In this document: piece by piece, positions 24,836-38,490 of the stretch
How positions within the stretch are numbered: position 1 is the stretch's first letter
Layout of the letters: the number at the start of each line of letters is the position of its first letter
DNA from: Metellina segmentata
Lineage: Eukaryota > Arthropoda > Arachnida > Araneae > Tetragnathidae
Assembly (NCBI GenBank): GCA_947359465.1
Contig: OX375876.1
Coordinates: forward strand, 62,626,998-62,690,997
Direction: 5' to 3'
DNA length: 64,000 nucleotides
Translations under genes and position numbers: made by a program
Notes under the pieces: model-generated
The model's input: only the letters and a program-made list of their open reading frames with translations
What the model was told of the DNA's origin: nothing
The model's database searches: none

Positions 24836-27800
24836 AAAAACTGTATTATAATGAAGCAAAGAATATATGTAACATTTACACCAACAATATAGGGTACATA
24901 ATTGAATGAATCGGTACCCGAATGCAAGAAATAGGCAACTCAATTTTTGGTTCTTGAGATGAAACGAAAATCAGTAAATACACCATTTATGAGTTACCTA
25001 ATGTGTAACGTGTTATTTCCAGACAGAAAATAGAAGAAACTTATTTTTCACTTTTTACGTAAATTTAAAGCATGATTAAATGCAAGTGTTTCAAGCTGTT
25101 CATATTCTGTGAATCGCCACAGTAATCCACTGCGAAATCCCCTTTAAATATTACTTTACCTCCTGTTGAATTTTTTTTTACATTTAACTTAAGCCAAATT
25201 AATTCTTATCAGGGCTCATCTTGTTCTTCATGATATAAAAATAAATATATCCTCTGATTAGAGTAAAACTCATTAACTGACAAACTAATTTCGTTACTAA
25301 ATGGTTGTTTAAAGACAAATTATTAGTTTTCTGGCCCAAAAGTAAAAATTATAAGCATATTTGATAGTGTTATACATTGTTTCAACAAGTTGCAATATGA
25401 CAAGTTTCTCATCATCAGGAAAATAAACATTTAGTGACTACGAAAAAGGTCAGTTACTGTTTCTGCTTTTTGTCGACGATATATTTATTCCTAATACATG
25501 GTTTAATATAACACATATATGGAATACGAAAAAGATATAAGAATATTTCATAAACAACAAATGCTCTTATCAAGTTTTGACAGGTGATCGCAGGCATATT
25601 TTTGTCATCTGAGGTAAACTGCCGTGAATGAAATCATAAACCAAAGAACAGAAAAGGCCAGAATAGCGATTCATTTCTTCATTCCCATTCCCCCAGATTC
25701 CATTGGACACTAGCTCCCTCTGGGGCCGACAATCAAACGAAATATTTCCAAGTCCAAGATAGCTCATACACGAATGATAAAAAGCCGACAAGATAATGCT
25801 TACTTTTTCGCAACCACCCATTTTCCACATTAAACTTCCCTCCATATTTCAGCGGGTGAGATGGATATTAGCACATCTTGATTTAGTGGGAAATGATTTG
25901 TGCGTCTTTCTTATCTCGGGACGTTAGTTTCACGTCCGTCTTATGACCTGATAGCTGAGCATCAAAGGACCAAGCCTACGAGTGATGGTTTGAAGTCACG
26001 ACAAGTACATTTATTTAATGCAGAAAGTAAACAGCATATGGATCAATGCATATGCGTAGTGCCAGACTGAAAGAAAGGGTTTTCATGTATCATAACTGGC
26101 TCGGAAGGTACGAATCAAAGTACTTTATAATTGAGACAATTTAGATGGTTTTTGTGAATTAAGGTTTGTAAACTTGTACAATTTTCTGGAATTTTTTTTA
26201 ATCGATAAACGTAATCTGTATAATTTTAACGGTTAAAGATAGAAAGAAACTGAAGAAAAACGTTATCATATTTCTTTTTGGATTTTTGGTGTTTTAGTCT
26301 TGACTTGTCTTCGTGTTGTGAAGTTGACCATACACGAATAAGCTGAAGTTCAGTACTATTTAGATCAGCACTAAGCCTTCGATGACTGGTTCGTTTAGAA
26401 ATCACCAGGGAAATCAGGAACAAAGGGACTTTATGATTCCAATCCTAAAATATATTGATAGTTTATCTGAATGGTTCCCCCACATATATCCGTCTATAAA
26501 CAGCAGACTTCCCTGCCCGAATTCTAACCAGTTTTAACCTTCTATACCAACATAATCTTACCTAGGAATTTTATCAACCATTACATGTGGTTACGTAGTC
26601 ACGTGTTTGTGGGTTAACCCCAATATTACACGCTCAAAAGGTTAACCTATTTAATTTTTTTCCTGCAACTTCAATGCTATGCAATTACAGCCTAAGCCAG
26701 CTCCAGAACAAAAGTGCATTTAAAACTTCTTTAACCATCGTTTGAATTGAAAAGGTAGTTCCCCAAATTCTCCCCTCATAAATCAACCCTAGCCCCTTAT
26801 GAAAGAACATCTCACTTACGTTGAGTTAGCACCGAATCAACCAGCAAACAACGCACCCAAAATACTCTCTCCACAAAACTACAAACCCGAGTTATTTTCA
26901 ACTGACATCTTTCTTCCCCCGACCGTTGCAGCGACGGAAAATCCAACGTTTTCCGTCAATTCCCCAAAGACAATTTCATCACAACCTACCCACGGGCATT
27001 CATTCAATGCCCCATTCTTCTTCACGCGCTACATGGGGCGAGATGAGGATGATAAACATTGCTGACAGATAAGTCCTATTTCATACATTTGCGGGGAGGA
27101 GGGGTTCTCTCTCCAGGGGTCAAGCAGGAGGTAGCGATTGTGGGAGAGATGAAAAATCCCCCCAAGAGGATCATCGCTTGATCATCTCGAGTTTGCCAGA
27201 GTCGGGTCACGGCGTTCTGCGTTCATTATTTAGCTACTTTTTAAGACGCGCCATTTGTTAGACGGAACGAGCATAGTCCGACGAGGAGAGCTGAGAAACG
27301 TGACTTTGGGGCTCTCTGAGGCTTTCTGAGTCGGAATATAGCGACTATTTTTTCTCCCAATTTCTGTTAGTTGGTTGGCTTGGGTTTTATATCGCAAGTT
27401 CCAAAAGAATATAAGCTGCTCTAAACACAATACAGACTGTAAAATTATATTAAATGGATATCAAGGTCTTCGAACTAATAACCAGACCAACATAAAAACG
27501 GAAATGCAATAAAGGAAACCATGTTATATGCATACAAATTAAATATGAAGTTAAAAGTTGAACTACAAGAAATGTAAAACCGTATTTAAAAAAAAGAGAT
27601 GGGGTATCCCCATTTTAGTTGGTAAAGCTTTGTGGAATTCAATTTAAAATCTTATTAATTACAAGTGGTAAAAATCTTGAATGGTGAAGCAATCTAAAAA
27701 GTAATAGATGGGGAGGTTGACTCAATAGATCTGATAAATTTGGTGAAGTTTTCAAAAATGTCGATAAAAATTTCTACCACTTGATGGATGGATTTTAGCT

Positions 27801-28529
27801 CTTGGCGATGCTGGAACAATGGAGCGGTTTCCCCGACCAATACAAATCTATGCATGAACTCGTGTATGGCCGATGCGATGACGTCTTCCAGTTTCGGAAT
27901 ATGAGGGATTCAATTTTAAACGTGGATCGGAAAAGGAGATTCAGGTCGTAATGTGGGTGGCGTTTGAAATTATTTTGTATTGAATGTGGGATTTTGACGT
28001 GTTGACTGATTTTGATGCGAAATAAGTCTTTAAAATTTGATTAGTACAGGGAAGCAAGCATGAAAAGACGAGCGTTACAAAAAGCGTTACAACTATATTG
28101 TCTTATGATATCATAAATAGAAGAAACATCCAGAAGATAAATATAGTGTAGTGTTGACAAAGGATGTCTATACCTGACATGACCTCCGAACCGAGTGCGC
28201 AGGTGCACTGAGGAAGGAGTGTCCGCAATATGTCGCAATTCTACGTTGCTGGTCAAGGTCTGGGTTATATTTGTCCAACCTCTCCGAACATAAGAATGGA
28301 CGTCAAGTAATGGACAAACGCAGACAAGGAAAAGCACAAAACTTGGATATGTGTGACACAAAAAATAATGTAACATCAAAATATAATATTGAACTCCGTG
28401 CCACTGAAGTCATCATCTTTGTATAAAAATGAATATCTAAACGTACGTTTAGAATTTGAATGAAACAATATCGTAGATAGCCATTATGTTGGAATCAGCT
28501 GGCCTTGTTAAACAGTACTATCCCAATGA
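24836..28529. other. Intergenic DNA
   Basis: I recognise no gene. The 88-codon plus frame at 26799-27065 lies in a stretch richer in C and A, and 26760-27240 is GC-richer than its neighbours. No motif supports calling either a gene. Confidence 0.35.
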
Positions 28530-28745
28530 GGTCGTCGTACGTATGAAATGGTCAGTTAAATCTCTTGACTTCAATTCAATTGAACATGTCAGAGATGTTC
28601 TAGGGAGACATTGCTACACTCAACCTACTCCCTCAATCTCGTGAAGGCTGTTTCGAATGAACAATGGTCATTTCTGTCTATTGAGTTAATTGGCATCATC
28701 ATAAAGAGCATGGAGAGAATCGCTGGAGGTCCTGTATACCACACT
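28530..28745 (+). pseudogene. Tc1-type transposase C-terminal relic
   Basis: The stretch reads KWSVKSLDFNSIEHVRDVLGR, a decayed form of the Tc1 motif around the catalytic Glu. After stops it continues into a region resembling the end of the protein (SMERIAGG-like). Only the last quarter remains, and it is unrelated in detail to the copy at 14209. Confidence 0.6.
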
Positions 28746-30424
28746 TCATATTGAAGTTGCTTACACATTCATGTCGGATACTAATAACTACTAACATTCA
28801 TGTTGGATACTAATATATAATTTATACAAGCTCATATATCGTCGAATTTTCCTAAAACAAATGTAGTGTTATTATATTTTTACTTATTTATAATTTGTAA
28901 TTTAATTCATGTTTATATTAAATTTAACAAATTAGATTTCTAATTACCTTGACTTTCCTAACTTTTCTATAGTTATGGAAACTAGGGTATAAAAGTTAAA
29001 AGAATACATCATAATCTTAAGGTGGCACACAATTAAAATAATTATATCAAAAGATTCTTTTAAGTTTTAAATATGTTTAATGAGAATCATCGTATATTAT
29101 AAATGAATCCTAAGATCTTTAAAAATTTTAATTGCTTGTTACACTTTCAACTTAATAATTAAATGCGGGATTTGTGATCTTTAATAAATGCTTTCCTTCC
29201 TTGGTTTACGTAATAGTAACAAATAACCGGAGATTCGCAAAAAGTACGTTAATAAAAATGAAAACAAAGATTTCCCAAGACTCAAAATAAAAGGTGAAAC
29301 AATAAATAGAAAATGAAAAAAGAAATAAGCTAACGCATCTTAAATTGGGATAAAACTATACTTAAATGCGTAAAAGAAAACAAATAGAATTTCTAATCCA
29401 TTGCAAATAATCCTTCGAATCTAACTCAAATAACTCAGGCATGTCCGTCCGTTTCTTTCCAATCTTCGACATAAAAGATTAGAGCCCGATCCGTCGTTAA
29501 GTAGAAGACGTCCAACAGATTTCCACAAAGGGCTGAAAGACTCACATTCCTTTCAGGAAACAATTCCATCACCCGACAGACACAACTGAATTTTAAGGTT
29601 CACCTCCTCTTTAAAGGGAGAACACAAAAAACCATTCACCGGAAACATTTCTTCGGCGATTCACAAGAGCTGCTAATGGACTATCTTGTAAAAACAGTCA
29701 ATATTAGGACACCGCGGTGTTGTTTCCGCCTGTTATCATTGACTTCCTTCTGTGGACTTACATCTGAGTCAGATTGATTTAGAAATCCGATTTCTAAGTG
29801 CTAACAGCGGGATTAATCTGAAAAGAACACAAACCTCGAGCTTGGACTTTTCTGGAGGAGTGAGAAAAAGAAAAACTACAACGGGTCTTCACAGCGGTGG
29901 TAAAACAAGACTTCAAAGACTTTGGAAAGAAACAGAAGAGAGGAAAAACTAGCAAGTTATCTACCGAATGAAAACTCTATTGAACTCCGGCCTTAATAGA
30001 CGCTGGATCGGTGTCCAAAGAAATCTTCAGCAAACTGTTATTTTGTTCTTAGGTTGAAGGTGTTAAGCACTGACAGCGTTAATTTGCTCGGATATGTAGT
30101 TAAAGGGAAAAGTTAACTAAAGAACTTTGCTTGTGATTGGATGCATCTAGGTTTGTTTTACCTTGCTCTGGGGAAAAGAAGAATTGAAGGCAAAGTGACG
30201 ATAAATATCTCTCGGGGTATTGGAGATAGCTATAAAAAAAATCCCATAATGACTTTTAAAAATCTTTGCTTGCATTGGCTTAAATTTACACCAGTATTGA
30301 ATACTCAAAATATCTTTATAAATAATTCGATGCGGAACAACTTGGGGGTTTGGATTAAATGAAACATAAAATACAATATACTATTTTCAAATAAAGATAA
30401 ATAATAATAATTTAACTTTTTTAA
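28746..30424. other. AT-rich intergenic DNA
   Basis: I see no repeat ends and no recognisable gene. Confidence 0.35.
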
Positions 30425-31080
30425 AACTCGGTGTGGCAATGGCTCAGAGGGTTCGTTCTCTCGTTTGCAACCTGCAAGTTGTAGGGGGGAGCAGGTTCAA
30501 TTTCTTTCTTTATTTGTCACTTTTGTGAATAAAGAGTTCCTTGTGTGTGTAATCTATTACTTGATGTTGTCATTTTTGTGTATGTAACCACTCAGGAGAC
30601 CTTTCGCCATAAAACCCCCCAAACTAACTATGCAACTCCACTTTTAAGCCATTCCATATATTTACCAATGAAACAATGTTGTCCTGTTTCAAGTTTGACC
30701 CAGCCTAGTCCAATATGGCGCTTGCGCCATAAAACCCCAAAATCAACCATAATGCTACTCGATTTTTAAATCACTTCATGCATTTTCCAATGAAACGTTA
30801 GTATAAAATATTTTCCCTGTATTAATAAATCCTACTTTTGTAATATGTATAGATTTTACTCTAAGCCCAAAAGATCGAGTGGTTAAATTGGGTTCAACTG
30901 CGCAAGGGTCATATTTAGCCAAGCTGCTCCTATAAAGAAACAAATGTCAAGTAATGACACACCAGGAAAGTGTTAATTATGTAAAAGATAGAAGTAAACC
31001 CCAGAGTAGTCAAGGGAATCGCACCTGTTTCGCCTGCAACCTGTAGGACTTTTGCTATAAAACCCCAAAATCCAAATCTT
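30425..31080 (+). repeat. Cluster of tRNA-derived SINE copies (family 2)
   Basis: The first head, near 30430, reads TGGCAATGGCTCAGAGGGTTCG, then TTGCAACCTGCAAGTTGTAGG and a B-box-like GCAGGTTCAA. The tail motif CGCCATAAAACCCC recurs at 30607, 30725 and (as GCTATAAAACCCC) 31055, and a second head fragment lies near 31010-31045. So at least three copies or fragments sit together. Further tails or heads are at 33065-33200 (plus) and 34430-34500, 36410-36570 and 36885-37000 (minus). Confidence 0.65.
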
Positions 31081-31212
31081 CTTAAGTTGAAATTCGGTCA
31101 TAAATGCATTAAAAATGTGTTGAATATCTCCTCATTTGTTTTTTGGTTCGAATCATTTGTTGATAGAAATAAGTGAGCTTCATATATTACTTCATCATTC
31201 CTTGCTTCCTTT

Positions 31213-31973
31213 CATCTTCCGGTGGTTGCCTCAGCGAAGGATCTCGTCGTCTCCGGTCATTAGAAGAAAATTGAACAGAGATCTTGATCTCGTCATAGTA
31301 ACAGTTCAGAAACGTCATGATGACGAGAAATCTCGTCATTAACAAAGATGGTCAGATTTTGATGGACAAGGTACACTACCCTACAATAATGGACCGGACG
31401 CCAGCGGATTTGCATAAAATCCGACTACTTGTTTGGGGGTGTTTTTCGTGGTATGGCCTGGGACCTTTGCGTGTTGCTCCTGGTCAATTGAACGCCGACG
31501 CCTACATGGACATTTTGGACAATGAGGTTCTTCCTACGCTCTGGAAGTTTTATGGAATGTACGAATGTTACTTCCAGGATGACAACGCTCCATGTCATGT
31601 TGCAGCCTCTGTCAAGCAGTGGTATCGTGATACGGATGTAAAATGTCTTCCCTTGCCTGTTCAGAATCCCGACCTAAACTCCATGGAAGATTTGTGGGGC
31701 GTGTTAGAGCGACGCTTACGAACCAGGGAAGCACGTCCGAAATATACAGCTGAGCTGGGGACATTCATGCAGCAGGAATGGACAAAAATACCCATAGCTG
31801 TGTATCAAAACCTTGTCGAAAGTATGTCTAGAAGGGTTGCTAGTGTGATCGCAGCACGTGGGAGAACACCCCCCTTTTACAGCATGTAGTCTTTCCCTTA
31901 TACCATCGCATCTTGCTGTCCGGTTCATTATTGTAGAGTACTGCATCTCGTCGAACTCCACTTGGAGGGTTAA
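31213..31973 (-). mobile_element. Larger relative of the CCCTCC MITE carrying a Tc1-type domain
   Basis: Its right edge, CACTTGGAGGGTTAA at 31959-31973, mirrors the left edge of the MITEs. Its left edge, TCCGGTGGTTGCC, mirrors their right edge. Next to the left edge the boxes TCTCGTC, AGATCTTGATCTCGTCAT and TGACGAGAAATCTCGTCATTAAC follow the reverse order of the element at 1421-1632. The transposase frame sits between these boxes and the right edge. This looks like a partial parent of the short MITEs, or a MITE that picked up Tc1 sequence. Confidence 0.6.
31317..31889 (+). pseudogene. Tc1-type transposase, C-terminal half
   Basis: This 190-codon open frame covers the second half of a DDE transposase: [13 protein letters not shown], then the second catalytic Asp in [10 protein letters not shown], then the Glu in [14 protein letters not shown]. 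Thirty-four residues separate these Asp and Glu, the DD34E spacing of Tc1. The DNA-binding half and the first Asp are missing, since the family is usually about 340 residues, so it cannot work alone even though no stop interrupts it. Its first codons overlap the MITE-family boxes. The good frame suggests that the deletion is fairly recent. Confidence 0.85.
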
Positions 31974-33064
31974 AAACACGTGATGATACATGCTCAATTT
32001 ACAGTATGCTATTCTATAGCGCTTTTACGGAATATACTTTACTGAACAACAAAAGAGGTAGTTTAAGTGAAGAAAGAAAATTCGAAAAACTGCGAACTTC
32101 AAGTGCTATTTTTGATGAAATTTTCAGATAATAATCTTATACATCTGTGCTGTACTCAAATATATTTTTCTAGGGTTCGAATTTCACGATTCAATGGATA
32201 CTAGTTGTGTCAATGCTGCTCCATAAAGATCCATGAAACTATCGAAATAGCTATATTATTGGAAGAGCGCACTAAAATATAGTGACCATACCCTGGATGT
32301 AAAGAAAATAAAAAATGCAAATATGAGTAGTCTTTTCTTCAATTTCAATGATTGAAAAGTACATTTCTTTGTAGTTTTGTTTTTCTATTCGATATATATT
32401 GTTCAGATGTCTAAAGACCTTTTATAGACTTTAATATTTTTATTCAGAAATAGAAGAAAAGTTTTATGGATTTTTGTTTTTTATGTGGGTTTTGTTGGAT
32501 GAAATCTTGGAAAAAGGTTGTTGTAAAACAGGAATTTTATACTTTCGGCATAAACGAGTCTAAACAAATTTTGCGAACATTTTAGAGTTGAATAAAAATC
32601 AGATTAGACGCAAGTAGACTAAAAAAAAAAGGTAAGAAAAAGAATTTCTACTCTAGTATTTATTTTTCGTGTCTTATGGAATGGAGCCACATGTAAACTA
32701 TCCAAGATTAAATTTTTGTTTCTTTAGATAACACCTGTTTTATGTGGCTTAGTGGGTTTTACTTATGCTCCAAAACCCTACGATTTGTATGCTGCGCAGA
32801 TTTGTATGTGTGATTCCAGAATTTAATCCTGTGTGTATTTCCTGTATAAGTTAAACTTTCATTGTGTGTGTTTGTCCATTTACGTGACAGGGCCATGTTA
32901 ACCCATTCGGTAGCAACCAGAAGATCACAAGTTAATCATTCGATCCAAATATAGATTGGCCGGTTCGTGGGTTATGGTGCACGTTAATTTTGTCCTGAAA
33001 TGTCATCTCATTGGTTTGGTGTGTGGATGTTTGGGAAGTTCACATGTGGTCTGGTAAACATGGG
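31974..33064. other. AT-rich intergenic DNA
   Basis: Nothing recognisable. Confidence 0.35.
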
Positions 33065-33200
33065 AACTCACAACCCCAGGATATGCAAGCGATATTCCTC
33101 TAATTTCTTCTCACTATCCTTTTTTTTCACAATTTCTTGACTTGTGTTTGGCGTAGCTTGGCCAAATATGGCTATTGCGCCATAAAACCCCCAACCAACT
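33065..33200 (+). repeat. SINE family 2 tail
   Basis: GCTTGGCCAAATATGGCTATT followed by GCGCCATAAAACCCCC matches the tail at 30725. Confidence 0.5.
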
Positions 33201-34429
33201 AAATTCCACAAAAGTCAAAAACCTATTTAAAAATATTTTATTTTGAATGACGATGAAATATAGTACCTCAAACCGTTAACATGTTATGTGGTGGAAACTA
33301 TTGCAATCAACTTTAAGCATTTCAAGATAAATGAGTCACCAATGATGGAAGATAAACAAAATTTATCTGAAATCCACGACTGTATAAATTTATTTCCCTT
33401 TGAGTCTACCTCATTTTTTTCAATTTCGTGTTTCGACGAATTTTGATATTCCTCTATTCCAAACATACCTCTCACTTCAATTCGAAAAGATCGTTCCCTC
33501 CAAATTCCCTAAAAGACGAAAAAAACTCCTTTTCCAAAAAATACTCCAAAACACGAGTTCTGAATTCTATCCCGTATTGATGCTCCGATTTGTATTAGTC
33601 ACCCGGCTGTAATGACGACGAGGGCCAGGAAAAGAGTTTTGTGAATAAATAAATATAAGCTCGTAAATTCTCGGAACCTTGCTGGAATGGATCAAGGGAG
33701 TGCAGAGTGCAGTTTCCCAGAGAAAAGAAAGACGGTTTTCTTTTAAGAAGTGGGTCAGGGTGGGAAGCAGAATGAGAAAAGAAACCTAACCAAACGAATG
33801 CTGCATAAGTTATATGATGAATCGGTCATTGGGTTGACAGAGTGTGCCAGAAGATCCTCCGCGATTTGCTGAAAACTTGCCAACTGATATCGCATGTGCT
33901 GAGAAGTGAGACAAAAGTTTCGCACTACCATTCGTGTTAAGATATTCTTTGCCTTTCTTTTTTGTTTTCCTTCGCCATTTATCAGATTGCGAGTTCGGGC
34001 CTGGGATAAAGTGGTTCGCACGGATTCTTTTCGGACATTAAATTGATTCGTATTGTTTTCGGTTTTTTTTCTCTCCTGTCCTGAGATATATAAGTCAACT
34101 TTGCGTTGGCTTCGAGATGAGTGCTTTGGAATATTAGAAGTCGCCATGTTTTTTCTCGTAAGGTACGCTAAGAATTGTGACCGGATTTTTAGATTTGAGT
34201 TGTGAGCTTGGATGGTACTTGTGGCATTTTAGGTTTATCGCCATTTTTAGTTACCTAGATGTCCTCTAAAAAAGTTTTCTCAATTACATCTTCGTAACAC
34301 AGGTATAGAATTGATTAAAAGATAAAAATAGGAAACGTAAATTTACAGATATCAGTGCGACGTGTTATGTTACAGATATTTGTGTAATGTTGCAAGAAGT
34401 CCTAAATTTCAATATCAGGGAATTGGTTG
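33201..34429. other. Intergenic DNA
   Basis: A 130-codon minus frame (34147-33755), rich in Arg, Lys and Ser, is the longest here. It has no domain I recognise. Confidence 0.3.
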
Positions 34430-34500
34430 AAAACGGGTTTTATGGCGCGCGGCCATATTTGGCCAAACTGCGCCAATCACAAGACAGAAAACGCAATGAA
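34430..34500 (-). repeat. SINE family 2 tail, inverted
   Basis: GTTTTATGGCGC, then GCCATATTTGGCCAAACTGCGCC, is the mirror of the copy at 33120-33190. Confidence 0.5.
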
Positions 34501-35321
34501 GCAGGAAGTAAAAGCCAAATATAGAAGGATATGTGATTGTAAAACTGAAAGACCACTCGAGTACCGTGGCAATTTTACTGGGTTAAAGGTACCAGAGATT
34601 TATAGAAAAAAGTTGTGAATTCGGAGGGTACTTAAGGAGGCTTTTTAGCTATATGGCACAGTTTTAGCATTTTAGATACCCCTAAAAGAGCTTATGAGAT
34701 TATATCTTAATAAAAGAGATGAAGAATATAAATTAAAATACGAAACTTAGAATTATAGATATAAAATGTAACACATAAATGTTACCAGTAGTCCCAGTTT
34801 TAAATTTTACGGGGTTTAAAGTTAATAACAACAGATTCGGAGAAAATTAGAAATTTTGTGTTAATCCATGGCAATGAGTGGCGAGGAAAAATCGAATGAA
34901 TGTTCCGTGTAAGCCTAATAAAAATGATAGAGGTAAAATTAATAAGAGATTGTAAACTGAATAATTTTAGACTCTTGTCATTTTTGTTACAGTTAAATAA
35001 TGAATAAATTTTTATAAACATTTAAATTCAAACTATATCCCCTTATACATGATTGAGCATGTGTTCAAGCAACGTGCATCTGTTTCAATTAAAACACGTC
35101 ATTATATTTGCAGAATGCGTCTGCGATAACTCTTGCAACACAACAAAATTTTGTATGTGTAGAGCTTTGGGCATTATTGTGACAAGCCAGAGAAATATGT
35201 AGCACTTTGAAAAATTAAACACTTTCAAGAGAATCAAAAGAACTTTTGATTGTTTGAAAGAATGTTCAATTATTGAAAGTTTATGATAACCCGACCACTA
35301 GAATAGTGAATAAATCATTAA

Positions 35322-35725
35322 GATTATGGAATTTTTTAAACTCAAAACATCTCTCCTAAAAATCGAATTGGCTTTCCACTATGTTGACCAAAGTCTTTCA
35401 GTTGATATTATTTATAAAATCTAAACTTGCAAATACGTAAATAAAAATGCAAATACATTTTAATGCATACTTGACAGCTCTAGAATTAAGCTATTCCTGG
35501 TAAGTGCCATTATAATTTTGGAACTCTATGAACTTATAATTTTGGAATTTTCTAAAACTCGACAGTGACTCCTGAGAAATTTGAAAGTGGTATACTACTA
35601 CCGATGCCCTTCAATTGATTTCATTCATCACATCCAAACTTACAGAGTAGGGAAATAAAAATATGCTTACATTTTAATGCATAGACAACCTTCGCAATTA
35701 AGTAATTCTAGTTGTTTCCAACATA
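35322..35725. repeat. Degenerate direct repeat, two units of about 200 bp
   Basis: Units at about 35322-35515 and 35530-35725 share TGGAATTTTYTAAACTC, then TTCARTTGATWTYATT, ACATTTTAATGCATA and GAATTAAGYWATTC, in the same order. Confidence 0.55.
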
Positions 35726-36409
35726 ACTGTTCCCTAAGATACTAACATAAACCTTTCTTCCCCGCTTTTAAGTTTTCTGAAATGAAGTAAATTTACCTCA
35801 TCGAGCAACCAAATGATCATCTTACAAAGGTGCATTGTAATCTCTTAACGGACCAGACATGCTTATTACACGCATTTCGCATCGCTTAAGTCTTGTAGGG
35901 CGGAACGCATCTTGAATTTAAACCACGGATGAAGTAGGATAAGTTTCGACTTGTTTCGAATTATTTCATGATAGGCTCATCCGCGAAATATACGTTTCGG
36001 TAGAATGTCGTACCCTCATTAGTCTGATCCCTTGTCTCATTAAGCATTTCACTACTGTCATCATTGATGTCCAGTTGGGACTTTGTAGGTCTTTGCTAAT
36101 TTAAATTGCCCCATTATAATAAGTCTCAAGTGAGGAAATTAGACCTTAGCGAATTATTCATTACCTAGATTCAAACCCAAGTTTCTGAACAAGTGAAATA
36201 TGTTGTTTATTAGCTTTTTATGAACTAACCACATCTCTTTGAGCTCAAATTTTAGAACTACCGATTTATTTATTTAGAACTATCCATGGTCATAAAGGTT
36301 TGGTAGAAAGCAATTTCAGAAACTGGTATGTGGAATTATGAAAAGCTGACAAGACACAAGCAATGAGCGAACCCGACTCGTGATATATCCAGTACTATGA
36401 GACAGTGTT

Positions 36410-37000
36410 TGGTTGTGTTTCATAGCGCAAGAGCCATACTAGGCCAAGCATTGCCAAACGTTAAGTAAACGGACATGCACACAAAAAAAGTCAAATAATA
36501 TAACACAAAGATGTTCTGAAACGTATTACACACACGCCTGGTTGTTTCGGTTTTTATGGCACAAGGACTATGGATTGGTCCGATAACTCTATAGTGGACT
36601 GTATTTGAATTATTGCAATTTGCTGCAACAAAAACAACCTTTATTGACAGTAAACTTAACAATGTCGTGGATGGACCACTCTCATTAAGGCTAAGGAAAA
36701 TTAGTACCTCCGTGTCTGAAGCCTCAATGTCACCCACGTGCTCACACAGCGCCCTCTACAGTATGTGTGAGACAACAGTCCCCGCGCTCACACAGCGCAC
36801 TTTACAATGTATCAGAGATGAAACAGACTATATTTGATAAACATGCGCTCAGCATAATGCAAAGTTAAGGAATGGACACAAGGAGACGTGTAATGACATA
36901 AAAGACAGAAACCCACCAAGGGAGGAATCGAACCCAAACGACCTACAACTCGCAGGTTGCCAGAGCTGTGTGGAAACCCACCGAGCCACTACACTTCTCC
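36410..37000 (-). repeat. SINE family 2 copies, inverted
   Basis: A tail lies at 36410-36570 (CATAGCGCAAGAGCCATA, GGTTTTTATGGC). A tRNA-like head lies at 36885-37000; on the minus strand it reads GTGGCTCGGTGGGTTT, then CAACCTGCGAGTTGTAGG and the B box GGGTTCGATTCC. Between them, 36730-36830 holds a short imperfect direct repeat around GCTCACACAGCGC. Confidence 0.6.
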
Positions 37001-37689
37001 GAGAGATCATTTAGATTCGAACGGGCTTTCAAAATCAGACCTGAGTAGTTTACGCACTCGAAATAATCCATCCTATTTGTAATACACCTCTCTAAAAGTG
37101 GAACTTCAGATTCGCAACTTGAAGTAGACTTACGTCTCCCATCCGACAGCAAAGCCGCGTTAAAATCTGAATCCGGAGGTTGCCTATTCTGTCACCGATT
37201 GTTATGATCATCAATGGCGCCTTTTCACAGGGAAACTAATCCCTCCCTACCCAGTATGGAACAATCAAGGAACGAGAGATGCGTTTTAAAGGTTCGGCTT
37301 TAATAACACTTCTGCTCTATCGCAGTGATAACAACGAGCAATCGTTAATTTGCTCGACGACAGCAAAGGGGCTAATTGTAATGACTTGTTAGAGTATGTT
37401 CTGCCCCTAATCCTTAGCGCTTGTAGATAACCCCCTACGCCAGTTAAGCTCATTGAAGTGCTCGAGTCTACATCTACAACGATTGTCATCAGCCAACCAG
37501 ATTGTGCCGCTATCGACGCTATGAGATGTTAATACTCTATCCTCTAGAGATGCGAGTTTGAATTGTGAGGAGACAAACGTAATCGGGAGATTGACACGAG
37601 ATAGGAATGCTTGACTTTTTGTTGTAAGGATGAATTGCAGAAGGAAGAATGGAAATTTTGTAGGTTATGCGTATGTTATCTAACTTTTT
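37001..37689. other. Intergenic DNA
   Basis: I recognise nothing beyond short frames. Confidence 0.3.
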
Positions 37690-38490
37690 GTTATAGATTT
37701 GAACCGATTATTAAATCGCAATCTATTTATTATTGTTCCAATAATATCATAAGGACATGGATTTCTAGTTTGACCGTGAAATTCAGCAATTGGAAATAAA
37801 ACCCAAGTGCCAGAAGAAACCTCATTTTATAGTAATTCCGAATATTTCTTTGGTGCACTCACACCCGATTTAACCCGATAAATAGATCATGATCGATTTA
37901 TTATTATTAGGGCAACTTTTTGTTGCAGTAAAAATAGGAAAAGTAGCGTTTATCATTCCCTAAAATTGCATTTATGGAAATAAAGTTGCATTTATTTTTG
38001 ATACACTAAATTCAAAAATAAATTATTCGTAAAAAATGAAAACTAATTCAAATATATTGATAATTTTAGTCGTGTACAACAGTATTATAATACATACTGA
38101 AATACAGAAGAACGTTGAATGACCGATCCTTGGCCAGTAATTTCTTTAACATTGAAACATCTTTACATGTAGCGTAGAACGCGTGAAAAAAAGTTGTATT
38201 TGTTGCAAAAAGTTGCCCTAATTATTATTTAAATAATGTTATTAGAACATGCACAACTAGTTTGTTCCCATGTGCCAGAAGAAACCTCACTTATAAACGC
38301 CAAAGATTTCTTCAGTACACTCACCCAATTTTACCCGATAAATAGATCATGATCTATTTATTATTTTACTAACGTTATAAGAACACGTATGACTAGTTTG
38401 TCCGTGCAACTCAGCAATAAGAAATTAAATCCAAATACAACAAGAAACCTTATTAAATAATAACGGCCAAGATTTCTTTAACACCCACAA
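37690..38490. repeat. Three dispersed copies of a repeat around AATAGATCATGATC
   Basis: Copies near 37690-37905, 38225-38350 and 38360-38490 share RTGCCAGAAGAAACCT, ACCCGATAAATAGATCATG and a YTAGTTTGWCCGTG block, suggesting an old local duplication. The hAT-like MITE at 37908 was inserted into one of the copies. Confidence 0.55.
37908..38220. mobile_element. hAT-like MITE
   Basis: The inverted ends TAGGGCAACTTTTTGTTGCA and TGTTGCAAAAAGTTGCCCTA enclose 313 bp without coding potential. Both sides carry ATTATTAT, which fits an 8-bp target duplication, although that sequence is low in complexity and TA would also be possible. Confidence 0.7.
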
